A stretch of DNA of 64,000 bases from an uncultured Prevotella sp. (GCA_905233985.1 CAJOFA010000014.1:62001-126000); one strand, 5' to 3'. Shown: positions 36,488 through 47,854, counted from the stretch's first letter. Made by a program: numbers and translations. The notes: a model not told the origin generated them from the letters alone.

Positions 36488-37915
36488 ATGAAAGCAAAAT
36501 GGATTGCAGGGATTGTGCTTACAGCACTGGCTTTCTCTGCTTGCGATGATAACACTGACGATGTAGGCGCTTCACTTACTAACAGACTTGATAAATTTCA
36601 GATTGTTACCGACACCTTTGCTGTCTCCACACGTTCCTTACTGGTGGACTCTGTGATTACACACAGCAAATATACCTATCTCGGCCGCATCAAGGACCCC
36701 GAGACAGGTGCTTACGTAACAAGCAGCTACTCGACACAGTTCATGCATCTGGAAGAAACGACAACAGTTACCTTCCCTTCCAAAGACCAGATACTAAGTG
36801 TTGAAGACGGCGAAGTCATTGCTGACTCGTGCCACCTTAATATCTATATCAACTCTTTCGTCGGCGACTCCCTTGCACCGATGAAGTTAAAAGTTTACGA
36901 GCTCAACACTCCTGTTCCGGAAGGAAAGACATACTACTCAGACTACGACCCGGAAGAAGAAGGAATTATCCGCACTGACGGCATCTGCAAAGAAAAGAGC
37001 TATACCAAGACGAATTTTCTGGTTTCCGATAGCCTTCGTCAAACCAGTAATTACATGTCTTACATCAACATTACGCTCAATGAGCCCTATACGGATAAGG
37101 AAGGTAAGACCTACAAGAATTACGGAACATACATCCTACGTAGTTTCTACGAGCATCCCGAGCGTTTCAAGAACTCTTATTCGTTCACTCATGATGTCTG
37201 CCCGGGCTTTTATTTCAAGACGACAGGCGGACTCGGTCTCATGTCAGAAGTTTACACCACGGAGCTTGTTCTCTACATCCGTTATTCCAAAAACGGAAAT
37301 AGTATAAATTCGGCAAAGGTATTTACCTCTACCGAGGAAGTCATACAGACCAACAACATCATCAATGACAAGGAGCGTATGAAGCAGTTGGCAACAGACA
37401 ATACATGTACCTACATCAAGACTCCTGCAGGCATCTTCACGGAAGTAACCATACCCGTTGATGACATCAAGAAGGGGCATGAAGCTGACAGCATCAGTTC
37501 TGCACAGATATCATTCTACTGCTATAACGATGTCAGCGAGGACGAGTTGCAATTGAATGACGCAAAGTATCTCCTGATGATACCACGCGACGATATCAAC
37601 TCATTCTTTGAAAACAAGAGTCTGCCCAACTACACCACTTCATTCATCACGACACTTAACACCTCCACGAACTCTTATACGTTCCAAAACATCACCAACC
37701 TGATTTCTCACATGAATGATTGCCGCAACCAATCTGAGAACTGGAACAAGGTTGTGCTTGTACCTGTGGAGGCTACGCTGAGTAATACGACAAACTCTAC
37801 CGACTTCAGAAAAGTATCGAACCTAATGTCGCTTACCAGCAGCAAACTGATAGGAGGAAGTGCCAATCCACATGCTCCCGTCACGATTAATGTCATTTAC
37901 AACCAGTTTAAATAA
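36488..37915 (+). CDS. DUF4270-like lipoprotein
   Basis: Lipobox LAFSACDDN; SVGASLTNRLDKFQIVTDTFAV..DSVITHSKYTYLGRIKDPETG. Confidence 0.75.
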   Translation: MKAKWIAGIVLTALAFSACDDNTDDVGASLTNRLDKFQIVTDTFAVSTRSLLVDSVITHSKYTYLGRIKDPETGAYVTSSYSTQFMHLEETTTVTFPSKDQILSVEDGEVIADSCHLNIYINSFVGDSLAPMKLKVYELNTPVPEGKTYYSDYDPEEEGIIRTDGICKEKSYTKTNFLVSDSLRQTSNYMSYINITLNEPYTDKEGKTYKNYGTYILRSFYEHPERFKNSYSFTHDVCPGFYFKTTGGLGLMSEVYTTELVLYIRYSKNGNSINSAKVFTSTEEVIQTNNIINDKERMKQLATDNTCTYIKTPAGIFTEVTIPVDDIKKGHEADSISSAQISFYCYNDVSEDELQLNDAKYLLMIPRDDINSFFENKSLPNYTTSFITTLNTSTNSYTFQNITNLISHMNDCRNQSENWNKVVLVPVEATLSNTTNSTDFRKVSNLMSLTSSKLIGGSANPHAPVTINVIYNQFK

Positions 37916-37933
37916 AATGTGACATACATCATC

Positions 37934-38062
37934 ATGGCTGACGGATTTCTTGAAACTCACCAACAGGAATACGAAAAACGCAAGGCTGCGTGGCTACGCA
38001 AAAAGCGTCACTTGCCCCAGAGCGTTAAAAGCCTACAACGTCCTGATGACGAATCATTATAA
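37934..38062 (+). CDS. Small conserved-type protein (42 aa)
   Basis: ATG 37934..TAA 38060-38062: MADGFLETHQQEYEKRKAAWLRKKRHLPQSVKSLQRPDDESL, between DUF4270 and glyA. Confidence 0.55.
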   Translation: MADGFLETHQQEYEKRKAAWLRKKRHLPQSVKSLQRPDDESL

Positions 38063-38101
38063 TATATAATAGGTATATACCCACAAAATTAATATAGACA
38101 G

Positions 38102-39382
38102 ATGAAAAGAGACAACGAGATTTTCGAACTCATCGAGAAAGAACATCAGCGTCAGCTGAAAGGTATTGAACTCATCGCCAGCGAGAACTTCGTGAGCGAT
38201 CAGGTGATGGAAGCTATGGGTTCCTACCTGACCAACAAATACGCAGAGGGTTATCCTGGCAAGCGCTACTATGGCGGCTGCCAAGTGGTTGACCAAGTAG
38301 AGCAACTGGCCATCGACCGTGTGTGCAAACTCTTTGGAGCTGAGTATGCTAACGTACAGCCACACTCCGGTGCACAGGCCAATGCAGCCGTGTTACTCGC
38401 CGTACTGAAGCCCGGTGACACCTTCATGGGTCTGAACCTTGCTCATGGCGGACACCTCTCACATGGTTCTGCCGTCAACACCAGTGGTATCCTCTATAAG
38501 GCCATTGGTTACGACCTCAACCCCGAGACGGGACGTGTGGACTATGACCAGATGGAAGCCCTTGCACTGGAACACAAGCCCAAACTGATTATTGGTGGTG
38601 GCTCTGCCTACAGCCGCGAATGGGACTACAAGCGTATGCGTGAGATTGCCGATAAGGTTGGCGCCCTACTGATGATAGACATGGCACATCCCGCCGGACT
38701 TATTGCTGCCGGACTCTTGGAGAATCCCGTGAAGTATGCCCATATTGTCACTTCCACTACCCACAAGACTTTGCGTGGCCCGCGTGGTGGTATCATCCTT
38801 TTAGGCAAGGATTTCGACAACCCCTGGGGACTCAAGACTCCGAAAGGCGAAATCAAGAAGATGTCAGCCCTGCTCAATTCTGCTGTCTTCCCCGGTCAGC
38901 AGGGTGGTCCGTTAGAGCATGTCATCGCAGCTAAGGCTGTTGCCTTCGGTGAAGCACTACAACCCGAGTTCAAGGAATGGGCTGCACAGGTACAGAAGAA
39001 TGCTAAGGTGCTGGCTGACGAGCTTATCAAGCGTGGTTTCACCATTGTCAGCGGTGGTACTGACAACCACTCCATGCTCGTTGACCTGCGTTCAAAATAT
39101 CCCGACCTCACGGGTAAGGTGGCGGAGAATGCCCTCGTAGCTGCTGACATCACAGTAAACAAGAATATGGTTCCGTTTGACTCACGCTCTGCATTCCAGA
39201 CCAGCGGTATTCGCTTAGGTACACCCGCCATCACGACACGCGGTGCCAAGGAAGACCTCATGATTGAGATAGCGGCCCTCATTGAGGAAGTGCTGAACGA
39301 TCCGACGAATGAGGAGGTTATCGCTTCTGTGCGTCAGCGTGTGAATAACCGCATGAAGGATTATCCGCTGTTCGCCTACTAA
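38102..39382 (+). CDS. glyA: Serine hydroxymethyltransferase
   Basis: [51 protein letters not shown]. Confidence 0.98.
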   Translation: MKRDNEIFELIEKEHQRQLKGIELIASENFVSDQVMEAMGSYLTNKYAEGYPGKRYYGGCQVVDQVEQLAIDRVCKLFGAEYANVQPHSGAQANAAVLLAVLKPGDTFMGLNLAHGGHLSHGSAVNTSGILYKAIGYDLNPETGRVDYDQMEALALEHKPKLIIGGGSAYSREWDYKRMREIADKVGALLMIDMAHPAGLIAAGLLENPVKYAHIVTSTTHKTLRGPRGGIILLGKDFDNPWGLKTPKGEIKKMSALLNSAVFPGQQGGPLEHVIAAKAVAFGEALQPEFKEWAAQVQKNAKVLADELIKRGFTIVSGGTDNHSMLVDLRSKYPDLTGKVAENALVAADITVNKNMVPFDSRSAFQTSGIRLGTPAITTRGAKEDLMIEIAALIEEVLNDPTNEEVIASVRQRVNNRMKDYPLFAY

Positions 39383-39410
39383 GCGAAAATCATCAAACGA
39401 TACGATAGTT

Positions 39411-39456
39411 TTTCTGCCTGTAAGGGTACACGTGATTGTACCTTTGCAGGCAGAAA
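39411..39456. terminator. Bidirectional terminator hairpin between convergent genes
   Basis: TTTCTGCCTGTAAGGGTAC-acgtgatt-GTACCTTTGCAGGCAGAAA. Confidence 0.75.
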
Positions 39457-39466
39457 TCGTAATAAA

Positions 39467-39922
39467 TCAGACAATCTTGAAACGTACTCGGAAGGAATGT
39501 TCGTGCTCGTCCCAATTGGTGCCGAGCATCTCAAAACGACCTATCTGTGACGTGGAACGTACGTGCTTGCCGATACAGGGACAGACGTCATAGTCGCCGA
39601 TGCGCACCAGACGAATCGTGTCACTTACATCTTCCGGCAGACGGTCAGCCGACACATCGTCAGGCAAATCATCTATTGAGACAAACTCGTAGGTGACGGG
39701 CAGGTCTTCGTCTATCAGCTCGTTCATGCGACGTTCTATCTCTTTCTCTTCCTGACGGGTGGGTTTCTGCTCAAGACAGAAACTCATTTTGCTTTTCTTC
39801 CGCTCAATGTGTGCATTAAAAGAGCGCTCGCAACCGAAGATGCGTATCATCGTCTGGTTGAGTAAGTGCTCCGCCGTATGTGCCGGTGGGAACTCGTCCT
39901 TGTTGTGGTCGTTCAATATCAT
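39467..39922 (-). CDS. AlaX/threonyl-tRNA-synthetase SAD-like editing domain protein
   Basis: HTAEHLLNQTMIRIFG; CPCIGKHVRSTSQIGRF. Confidence 0.75.
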   Translation of the reverse strand: MILNDHNKDEFPPAHTAEHLLNQTMIRIFGCERSFNAHIERKKSKMSFCLEQKPTRQEEKEIERRMNELIDEDLPVTYEFVSIDDLPDDVSADRLPEDVSDTIRLVRIGDYDVCPCIGKHVRSTSQIGRFEMLGTNWDEHEHSFRVRFKIV

Positions 39923-39947
39923 GAATGGATAGGCTTCAAAAGTTATA

Positions 39948-41600
39948 TTACGACAGTTTTATCTTTAACACAGATGCACCACGCGCTGCGAGTTGCAGAG
40001 CCACGCAACCATCACGCTGCAATAGCAGGCTCTGTTTCCCGCCGTTGAGCAGGTCGGTGGCGGTATATTTCTTCTCCTTAATGCCCAGGAAATCGAAAGC
40101 ATGGGCAGGGATGTTCACGCCAATACTCACAGGACGGTCGTCGAAGTTGACAGCTACAAGCAGTAACTCCCCGGCAGCCCTACGCAAAAAGACATATTGA
40201 CGATCCAGATGGCTATTCACATACATCAGGTCGAAGAATACGCCATCAGTAACAGCCTTTTCCTTACGGGCAAGGTTGAGCACTTTCTTGTGAATATCAT
40301 AGAGTTGCTGTTCCTCGTCCGTCAAATTCTTCCAAGCCGCACGGCAGATGGTATCGACACTCCAGTAGTCGAAGATGGTGGTTCGTCCGTCGTTTCCGCT
40401 GAAGCCTTCCATGTCCATACCCTTTTCGCCGTATTCCTCACCGAAGTAAAGCATAAAAGGATTCTGCTGCATCAACACCGATGCCACCATACCTGGCACG
40501 CCCTTTTGTCCGCTGGCTGCGAAGAAATCGCTTGCCACACGCTGCTCGTCATGGTTCTCGAGGAAATAGAGCATGTGCTCACGGATATCGTCTGTCTGCT
40601 GCCAAGCACTACTGATAGCCGAGGCGGATGCCTGATGGCAGATGACGGCACGCATCGTGTCGTACATACCCACCTTGTCGTACAGGTAGTCGAAGCCGCT
40701 GGCAATATAATGACGGTATTCAGCAGGGTTATACACCTCACCGATGAACTGCACATGGGGATATTGTTTCTTGACCTTGGCCGTAGCATATGCCCAGAAC
40801 TCCGCAGGTACCATCTCTGCCATGTCACAACGGAAAGCATCAATGTTCTTCGATGCCCAGAAGAGAAGAATGGCAGTCATCTTCTTCCAGGTGTTAGGAA
40901 TGGGGTCGAAATAACCCACCCGACCGGCATAATAGTCAACACCGTAGTTCAGCTTGACGGTTTCATACCAGTCATTGCGTCCAGGGGCATTATTGAACAG
41001 GTCATTACCCGTAGCTTTGGCAGGTTCCTCCTGATATGGTTCCTCCTCCCCATGATAAAGGTCAAAGTATGGTGTGAAGCGTTCGCCAGGGCAGTAATAA
41101 AAATTGTTCTGCGGCGAGAAGCCCATCTGTGGATCATCCCCCTGACCTAAGTCTTTTACGCCCTTGGGCTTGCAAATACTGTGGTATTCACGTGCCACAT
41201 GGTTGGGAACAAAATCAATAATCATCTTCAGCCCTGCCTTGTGCGTGCGCTCCACCAACTGTTCGAACTCTTCCATACGCTGTTCTACATGGACAGCCAA
41301 ATCAGGGTCAATGTCATAGTAGTCGGTAATAGCATAAGGGGAACCTGCCCTACCCTTGACAATGGCAGGATGATTGACAGGAATACCGTATTGGCTATAA
41401 TCGGTCTGCGTGGCATGACGGATAACACCCGTAAACCAAACATGAGTAGCACCCAACGTACTGATTTGCTTGAGTACAGCGGGCGTAAAATCATTCAGCT
41501 TACCACAACCGTTTTCGGCAATCGTACCGTTCTCCTGACGAGACGTGTTGCGATTGCCGAAAAGACGGGGAAGAACTTGATAAATAATGAATTTATCCAT
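39948..41600 (-). CDS. Alpha-amylase family (GH13) glycosidase
   Basis: MIIDFVPNHVAR, IDAFRCDMAEMVP, ENHDEQRVAS. Confidence 0.92.
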   Translation of the reverse strand: MDKFIIYQVLPRLFGNRNTSRQENGTIAENGCGKLNDFTPAVLKQISTLGATHVWFTGVIRHATQTDYSQYGIPVNHPAIVKGRAGSPYAITDYYDIDPDLAVHVEQRMEEFEQLVERTHKAGLKMIIDFVPNHVAREYHSICKPKGVKDLGQGDDPQMGFSPQNNFYYCPGERFTPYFDLYHGEEEPYQEEPAKATGNDLFNNAPGRNDWYETVKLNYGVDYYAGRVGYFDPIPNTWKKMTAILLFWASKNIDAFRCDMAEMVPAEFWAYATAKVKKQYPHVQFIGEVYNPAEYRHYIASGFDYLYDKVGMYDTMRAVICHQASASAISSAWQQTDDIREHMLYFLENHDEQRVASDFFAASGQKGVPGMVASVLMQQNPFMLYFGEEYGEKGMDMEGFSGNDGRTTIFDYWSVDTICRAAWKNLTDEEQQLYDIHKKVLNLARKEKAVTDGVFFDLMYVNSHLDRQYVFLRRAAGELLLVAVNFDDRPVSIGVNIPAHAFDFLGIKEKKYTATDLLNGGKQSLLLQRDGCVALQLAARGASVLKIKLS

Positions 41601-41627
41601 GGAGTGTTGAGGGTTGAAGGGAAGCTT
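41601..41627 (-). repeat. Intercistronic heptamer-like tract (CCCTTCA ACCCTCA ACACTCC)
   Basis: Minus strand between fabD stop and amylase start. Confidence 0.6.
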
Positions 41628-41633
41628 TAACCC

Positions 41634-42521
41634 TTATTCGATGCCGTGGGCACTCACTTCCTTATTGATTTTGGCAATCATGCCCTGCAGCGCCTTGCCG
41701 GGACCACACTCGGTAAAGTCATCGGCACCATCGGCAATCATGTTCTGCACACACTGGGTCCAGCGTACTGAACTGGTGAGCTGAGCGATGAGGTTAGCCT
41801 TAATTTCAGCAGGGTCAGTATGAGGCTTGCCATCTACATTCTGATAGACAGGACACTTCGGAGTTTTGATTTCCGTCTTCTCGATGGCGGCTTGCAACTC
41901 ATCCTTCGCAGGCTGCATCAGCGGGGAATGGAATGCACCACCCACCTTCAGCGGCAGAGCACGCTTGGCACCTGCGGCTTTCAGTTGCTCACATGCCTCA
42001 TTAATTGCCTCCACATTACCACTGATGACTAGCTGTCCGGGGTTGTTGTAGTTGGCACAAACCACTACATTACCCTCACGATTGATGTTGGCACAAATCT
42101 GTTCTACCTGCTCATCGGGCAGACCGATGATGGCTGCCATCGTAGAGGGAGCAGCCTCGCAAGCCTTCTGCATGGCCATAGCACGTGCATAGACCAGTTT
42201 CAAACCATCCTCAAACGACAAGGCTCCTGCAGCTACAAGGGCAGAGAATTCACCCAGGGAGTGACCAGCAGTCATAGCAGGCTGAAAAGCATCACCCATG
42301 CAGATGGCAGAGATGACAGAATGAAGGAACACGGCAGGCTGAGTAACCTTGGTTTGCTTCAAGTCCTCGTCCGTTCCTTCGAACATAATATCCGTGATAC
42401 GATAGCCAAGAATGTCATTGGCTTTTTCAAAAAGTTCTTTTGCTGTTGTGTTGTTGTCATAAAGGTCTTTGCCCATTCCTACGAACTGGGCACCCTGACC
42501 AGGGAATACAAATGCTTTCAT
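41634..42521 (-). CDS. fabD: Malonyl-CoA:ACP transacylase
   Basis: MKAFVFPGQGAQFVGMGKDLY; AGHSLGEFSALVAAG; GGAFHSPLM. Confidence 0.97.
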   Translation of the reverse strand: MKAFVFPGQGAQFVGMGKDLYDNNTTAKELFEKANDILGYRITDIMFEGTDEDLKQTKVTQPAVFLHSVISAICMGDAFQPAMTAGHSLGEFSALVAAGALSFEDGLKLVYARAMAMQKACEAAPSTMAAIIGLPDEQVEQICANINREGNVVVCANYNNPGQLVISGNVEAINEACEQLKAAGAKRALPLKVGGAFHSPLMQPAKDELQAAIEKTEIKTPKCPVYQNVDGKPHTDPAEIKANLIAQLTSSVRWTQCVQNMIADGADDFTECGPGKALQGMIAKINKEVSAHGIE

Positions 42522-42554
42522 CTTTTTTTTTCGATTAAATTCTCTCTTTACAAT

Positions 42555-43703
42555 TTATTCTTCAACCTTCAATGGTATGTTGAAACTGAACGTTGAACCC
42601 TCACCAAGAACAGACTCTACCATAGCATCACCTCCGTTCTTGCGGGCAAAGTCCTGACAGAGCTGAAGTCCAAGTCCAGAGCCTTCCTCACCGCCTGTAC
42701 CATACGTTGTCTCACCTTTATGGAAAATCGTATCAATACGATCCGGGGCAATACCAACACCATGGTCACGTACGCAGATACGGGCAAAGTCGCCTTCTCT
42801 CTTGTAGAACACCTCAATGTCCTTACCTTCGGGGGTGAACTTAATAGCATTGGAAATAAAGTTACGGATAACGGTTTTAACCATATCGTTATCGGCACGG
42901 ACAACCAGTTTCTCGTCAGATGGAATGTACTTCAGGTTGATCTTCTTCATCTCAGCAATCATCGTGAAGATGTCCACAACACCTGGTACAACCTCAGCCA
43001 AGTCAAAGTCCTGATAAACGACGTTCATACGTCCAGTCTGACTCTTTGTCCACTTCAGCAGATTATCCAGCAGGTCATGTGCTTCCTCCGTCTCACGATT
43101 GGCCTTGTCAAGCAACTCAAAGATTTCCGGACCAACCATTTCTGGCGAAACGACGCTGACAGCCAAATTCAGCACCATGCGGATACTGGCCATCGGTGAA
43201 CGCAGGTCATGCGCAATAACGGAGTACATCTTATCACGATTGGAGATGGTACGACGCAAATCCTCGTTCTGCTGCACAATGATGCGCTTGGCAGCCACAA
43301 GGGTAATCTGCTGTACGACACGCATCACCAGCTCTTCCTTGTTGAACGGCTTGGTCAGGAAGTCATTAGCTCCAACCTGGAAACCATGTACCAAGTCACT
43401 CGGGTTGTTCAATGCCGTCAGGAAGATAATAGGGATCTCGAGTGTCTCAGGGTCTTTCTTCAGAATGACTGCCGTGTCAAAGCCTGAAATATCAGGCATC
43501 ATCACGTCAAGCAAAATAAGGTCCGGGTGTTCCTTCTTAGCCATTTCAATGCAGGCATTTCCGCAATTTGCAGTACAGACCTGAAACTTCTCGTTGGTCA
43601 ATAATATCTTCAGTAACAATACGTTACTTACTACATCGTCAACGATGAGGATTTTGTAATCGCTACGATTTATTTTAGACTCTAAACTACCACCGAAATC
43701 CAT
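42555..43703 (-). CDS. Hybrid protein: N-terminal receiver domain plus histidine kinase
   Basis: ILIVDDVVSNVLLLKILL..DLILLDVMMPD; IAHDLRSPMASIR; GSGLGLQLCQDF. Confidence 0.93.
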   Translation of the reverse strand: MDFGGSLESKINRSDYKILIVDDVVSNVLLLKILLTNEKFQVCTANCGNACIEMAKKEHPDLILLDVMMPDISGFDTAVILKKDPETLEIPIIFLTALNNPSDLVHGFQVGANDFLTKPFNKEELVMRVVQQITLVAAKRIIVQQNEDLRRTISNRDKMYSVIAHDLRSPMASIRMVLNLAVSVVSPEMVGPEIFELLDKANRETEEAHDLLDNLLKWTKSQTGRMNVVYQDFDLAEVVPGVVDIFTMIAEMKKINLKYIPSDEKLVVRADNDMVKTVIRNFISNAIKFTPEGKDIEVFYKREGDFARICVRDHGVGIAPDRIDTIFHKGETTYGTGGEEGSGLGLQLCQDFARKNGGDAMVESVLGEGSTFSFNIPLKVEE

Positions 43704-43898
43704 ATATCATTCTTTGGTTTAAAATTTTCTGCAAAGATACGATTTAGTGAGCAAAAAACCAAATTTTTTTTATTTTTTTCGCGCTCGGCACCGTCTCTTT
43801 ACCCCTTTGCTAATAGAAAGTGAGAACCTTTTACAAAGAAAAGTCCCCACTCATCACCAAAGAAGATGATAGAGGAGACCTTTCATAGATATGATACG

Positions 43899-44873
43899 TC
43901 AGTTGTTCACCGAACCACCAACGATGTCAAGAAGTTCAGAAGTAATGGCTTGCTGACGTGACTTGTTGTATTGCAGGTTCAACTGGCGCAACAACTCGTC
44001 GGCATTGTCGGTAGCCGTTTGCATGGCCACCATACGTGCAGCATGTTCAGAGGCCACGCTGTCAAGCAAGGCTGTATAGAGCATCAAATGCCCCATCTTC
44101 GGAATTAACTGCGAGAGCACAGTATTCATATCCGGCTCCACGATGAAGTTGTCGTTCAGCGGAGCAACATCGTCCTCTCCCGACGTCTTTTTCTTCCTTC
44201 TCTCTTTCATCTTCAGGTAGTCCTGAGCCTTCTGCGTGGCAACGTTCGACGTCAGGTCACGCTCATGGTCACGCTGCAACTCACTCTCAATGTCGATAGG
44301 CAAGAAAGTCTTGTGGGTAAGAATCTGTGAGCCTGCGCTTTTGAAGTGGTGGTAAATCAGTTCCACCTTGTCTATCTCGCCATTGGCAAAGCGTTCTCCC
44401 AGGCTCATTGCCAGGTCGATGCATTGCTTCACGTTGGGATGATCCACCAAATCAGCCAGGTCACATTTCACTTGATAGCCTAGTTTACGAGCCTTCTCTG
44501 CCACTTTACGTCCCACAGGATAGACCTCCACGTTTTCCTTGCCCAACTCATTGGCAAGAGCCTCCTCAGCTTTTATCATCACCTTAATAACATTGGCGTT
44601 GAAACCACCGCAAAGCGATGAATTGCTGCTGAAGACCACAAGAGCCACACGTTTGACAGGACGCTCCTGGTCGTAGATGGTCTGGGCCTCTGCCTCGGCT
44701 GCAAGGAAAGACTTGAGAATATGCTCAAGCATCGTCTCGTAAGGCAACATGTTCTGGATAGCCACCTGCGCATGATGCAACTTCGACGAAGCCACCATTT
44801 TCATGGCAGAGGTAATCTTGCGCGTTGACTTAACGGAGGCAATTCGGCCTTTGATTTCTTTTAGACTTGGCAT
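43899..44873 (-). CDS. atpG: ATP synthase gamma subunit
   Basis: MPSLKEIKGRIASVKSTRKITSAMKMVASSKLHHAQ. Confidence 0.97.
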   Translation of the reverse strand: MPSLKEIKGRIASVKSTRKITSAMKMVASSKLHHAQVAIQNMLPYETMLEHILKSFLAAEAEAQTIYDQERPVKRVALVVFSSNSSLCGGFNANVIKVMIKAEEALANELGKENVEVYPVGRKVAEKARKLGYQVKCDLADLVDHPNVKQCIDLAMSLGERFANGEIDKVELIYHHFKSAGSQILTHKTFLPIDIESELQRDHERDLTSNVATQKAQDYLKMKERRKKKTSGEDDVAPLNDNFIVEPDMNTVLSQLIPKMGHLMLYTALLDSVASEHAARMVAMQTATDNADELLRQLNLQYNKSRQQAITSELLDIVGGSVNN

Positions 44874-44903
44874 TTCAGGAATTTACTATTTAATTGTAAA
44901 TCA

Positions 44904-46487
44904 TTACTTGTACGTACCGGCAATGTCAAACATGATTTCCTCAATCTTATCCGTTGTAGCATCGTCTATCTTACCAGCGGCAAGCGTCTCAAGAACCTCA
45001 GGGGCCGAGGAACGAAGCTTGTCGAGGAACGATGTCTGACATTCACGTACCTTGTCGATGGGTACCTGACGCATGAGACCATGCACACCACAGTAAAGGA
45101 TGGCAACTTGTTCACCTACGGGCATGGGGCTATACTGCGGCTGGATGAGCAACTGGTTATTCTTACGTCCACGGTCAAGCGTCATCGCCGTCACAGCATC
45201 CATATCGCTGGAGAACTTCGAGAAAGCCTCCAACTCACGATACTGTGCCTGGTCAATCTTCAGCGTACCAGCTACTTTCTTCATGGACTTAATCTGTGCC
45301 GAGCCACCCACACGAGATACCGAGATACCGACATTAATAGCAGGACGAAAACCTTGGTTGAACAGGTCGCTCTCCAAGAAAATCTGTCCGTCGGTAATGG
45401 AGATTACGTTCGTGGGGATGTAAGCCGAAACGTCACCAGCCTGTGTCTCGATGATAGGCAGAGCGGTGAGCGAGCCACCACCCTTCACGTGTCCCTTCAT
45501 GCACTCAGGCAGGTCGTTCATCTGCTCGGCCACCTCCTGCTGCTCGTTCATCTTTGCGGCACGCTCCAGCAGACGGCTATGCAGGTAGAACACGTCACCA
45601 GGATAAGCCTCACGTCCTGACGGACGACGCAGAATCAGCGATACTTCACGATAGGCAACAGCCTGCTTTGACAAGTCATCATAGACCACGAGGGCTGGCA
45701 GACCACGGTCACGGAAATACTCACCGATGGCAGCACCGGCAAACGGAGCATAGTACTGCATAGCGGCAGGGTCAGCAGCCGTAGCAGCTACCACGATGGT
45801 ATAAGGCATAGCCCCATGCTCCTGCAACGTAGAAACAAGCGAGGCAACAGTAGATGCCTTCTGACCAATAGCTACATAGATACAATATACGGGCTTGCCT
45901 GCCTCGTAGAAACTCTTTTGGTTAATAATCGTGTCAACAGCAATGGCTGTCTTACCCGTCTGACGGTCGCCGATAATCAGCTCACGCTGTCCGCGTCCGA
46001 TGGGAATCATGGAGTCGATAGCCTTCAGACCTGTCTGCAGCGGCTCTTTCACGGGCTGACGGTAGATAACGCCCGGCGCCTTACGGTCGAGCGGCATCTC
46101 AAACGAGTCAGCGAGGTCTATGTCACCCTTACCGTCAATGGCCTGTCCCAGCGGATTAATGACACGGCCGAGCATGTTGTCGTTGACGCGGATGGAAGCG
46201 ATGCGCTTAGTGCGCTTCACCACTTGTCCTTCTTTGATGCCCGCCGTAGGACCCAGGAGCACACAGCCGACATTGTCTTCCTCGAGGTTCATCACGATAG
46301 CCATCGTGCCGTTCTCGAACTCCAACAGCTCGTTAGCTTCAGCGTTACGCAGACCATAGATACGCGCCACGCCATCGCTGACAGTAAGCACCGTGCCCAC
46401 CTCGTCAAACTTCTCGGCATTCGAAATACCCTTCAGCTGATCAATCAGCACCTGGGACACTTCGCTTGGTTTAATTTTATCTGACAT
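44904..46487 (-). CDS. atpA: ATP synthase alpha subunit
   Basis: [19 protein letters not shown]; operon context. Confidence 0.98.
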   Translation of the reverse strand: MSDKIKPSEVSQVLIDQLKGISNAEKFDEVGTVLTVSDGVARIYGLRNAEANELLEFENGTMAIVMNLEEDNVGCVLLGPTAGIKEGQVVKRTKRIASIRVNDNMLGRVINPLGQAIDGKGDIDLADSFEMPLDRKAPGVIYRQPVKEPLQTGLKAIDSMIPIGRGQRELIIGDRQTGKTAIAVDTIINQKSFYEAGKPVYCIYVAIGQKASTVASLVSTLQEHGAMPYTIVVAATAADPAAMQYYAPFAGAAIGEYFRDRGLPALVVYDDLSKQAVAYREVSLILRRPSGREAYPGDVFYLHSRLLERAAKMNEQQEVAEQMNDLPECMKGHVKGGGSLTALPIIETQAGDVSAYIPTNVISITDGQIFLESDLFNQGFRPAINVGISVSRVGGSAQIKSMKKVAGTLKIDQAQYRELEAFSKFSSDMDAVTAMTLDRGRKNNQLLIQPQYSPMPVGEQVAILYCGVHGLMRQVPIDKVRECQTSFLDKLRSSAPEVLETLAAGKIDDATTDKIEEIMFDIAGTYK

Positions 46488-46493
46488 AATGAA

Positions 46494-46514
46494 ATTTACG
46501 ATTTTCGATTTATT
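46494..46514 (-). repeat. Intercistronic heptamer tract (ATTTACG ATTTTCG ATTTATT)
   Basis: Begins at the atpH TAA on the minus strand. Confidence 0.65.
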
Positions 46515-47049
46515 TCTTCAATTGAGTGAGAATGTTGTTGAGTTTCGAGCGGACACTGGCATCCATACGATAGGTGTCATATTCGAGGATGAAGCCACCG
46601 ATGATGTCGGGGTTCACCTCAGACTCGAACTCTACAGTTCCCTTAGCATGGCTCTCCACCATCTGGCGCATCTTCTGCTCCATTGCGGGCGACACGGCCA
46701 CAGCGGTAGTGAGTTTTCCACGGATGACATTCTTCTGCTTACGGTAAAGCGTCACGTACGAATTTGCCATAAACTGGATCATGTTCTCACGGTCCTCCTT
46801 CAACACCAGCGCGACAAACGACTGGGCAAGGAGCGAGGCACTACTGCCGCCGATGGCTGTCACCAGCAACTTCTGCTTCGTTTCCTTCGAGAGCATCGGG
46901 TTATCAATGGTCTGCCTGAGCTGCGGTACTTCAACGTAACTGGCTGCCAACATCTGCATCTCCCGATAGACGGTGTCCTCGATGTTGGCATCAGTAGCGC
47001 TTTTCAGCAATGCGCGGGCATAGCGGACCGATATTACTCCTATATCCAT
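46510..47049 (-). CDS. atpH: ATP synthase delta subunit
   Basis: [44 protein letters not shown]. Confidence 0.93.
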   Translation of the reverse strand: MDIGVISVRYARALLKSATDANIEDTVYREMQMLAASYVEVPQLRQTIDNPMLSKETKQKLLVTAIGGSSASLLAQSFVALVLKEDRENMIQFMANSYVTLYRKQKNVIRGKLTTAVAVSPAMEQKMRQMVESHAKGTVEFESEVNPDIIGGFILEYDTYRMDASVRSKLNNILTQLKK

Positions 47050-47061
47050 ACACTTTACATT

Positions 47062-47583
47062 TTACTTGTTAGAAGAGACGTCATCCAACATTCGGTCAAT
47101 GAGATCCATCTGAGCCTGATCACTTTGAAGGTTCTGCTTGAGCACTTTCTCCGCAATCTCAACGCTAAGCGAGGCCACTTGCTTTCGGATGTCGGCAATA
47201 GCAGCTTTCTTTTGCTGTTCAATCTCGTCTTTGGCATCAGACACAAGACGGGCGCTTTCCTGTCGGGCCTTTTCCTGGGCCTGTTCCACGATGGCGTCGC
47301 GTGTTTCCGCTGCCTCTTTCAGTATCTGAGCTTGCTTTGCGCGAGCCTCCTGCAAGATGGATTCGCCTTCTTTCTCTATATTGGCCAGACGCTCCTCGGC
47401 TTCATGAGCCTTGCGGAGACTGTCCTCAATATAGTCGTGGCGCTCTGTCACCATTTTGGTGATAACAGGGAAGCCATACTTTGCCAGAAGGATAAAGACC
47501 ACCAGAAACGCCACGAACATCCAGAAGAATAATCCGAAGTCAGGCGTTAGAATGGATGGTAAGTTGATTGAGTCCATTTGCAA
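47062..47583 (-). CDS. atpF: ATP synthase subunit b
   Basis: Single TM then charged coiled coil; operon context. Confidence 0.95.
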   Translation of the reverse strand: MQMDSINLPSILTPDFGLFFWMFVAFLVVFILLAKYGFPVITKMVTERHDYIEDSLRKAHEAEERLANIEKEGESILQEARAKQAQILKEAAETRDAIVEQAQEKARQESARLVSDAKDEIEQQKKAAIADIRKQVASLSVEIAEKVLKQNLQSDQAQMDLIDRMLDDVSSNK

Positions 47584-47599
47584 TGATGTTTATATGATT

Positions 47600-47854
47600 T
47601 TACATGAACACGCAGAGCGCGCAGACGACAACAGCGAACAGGGCTACACCCTCAACGAAGGCTGCTGTCAGAATCATGTTGGTACGGATGGTACCTGCTG
47701 CCTCGGGCTGACGAGCGATAGCATCCATGGCGTTACCACCAATACGACCGATACCCAGACCGGCACCAATTGCTGCAATACCTGCGCCGAGACCGGCACC
47801 AAACTTTGCGAGACCAGCAGCTGCAGCTGCTTCTAAAATCAATGTTGTGAACAT
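47600..47854 (-). CDS. atpE: ATP synthase subunit c
   Basis: GAGLGAGIAAIGAGLGIGRIGGNAMDAIARQPEAAG. Confidence 0.97.
   Translation of the reverse strand: MFTTLILEAAAAAGLAKFGAGLGAGIAAIGAGLGIGRIGGNAMDAIARQPEAAGTIRTNMILTAAFVEGVALFAVVVCALCVFM

Noticed and set aside
39438-39446. TACCTTTG promoter-like element reading antisense into the AlaX-like gene
   Set aside because: It is the right arm of a 19-bp inverted repeat (39411-39456) best explained as a bidirectional terminator
42555-43703. Receiver-first kinase order considered novel
   Set aside because: Receiver-HisKA-HATPase hybrids are common in Bacteroidetes
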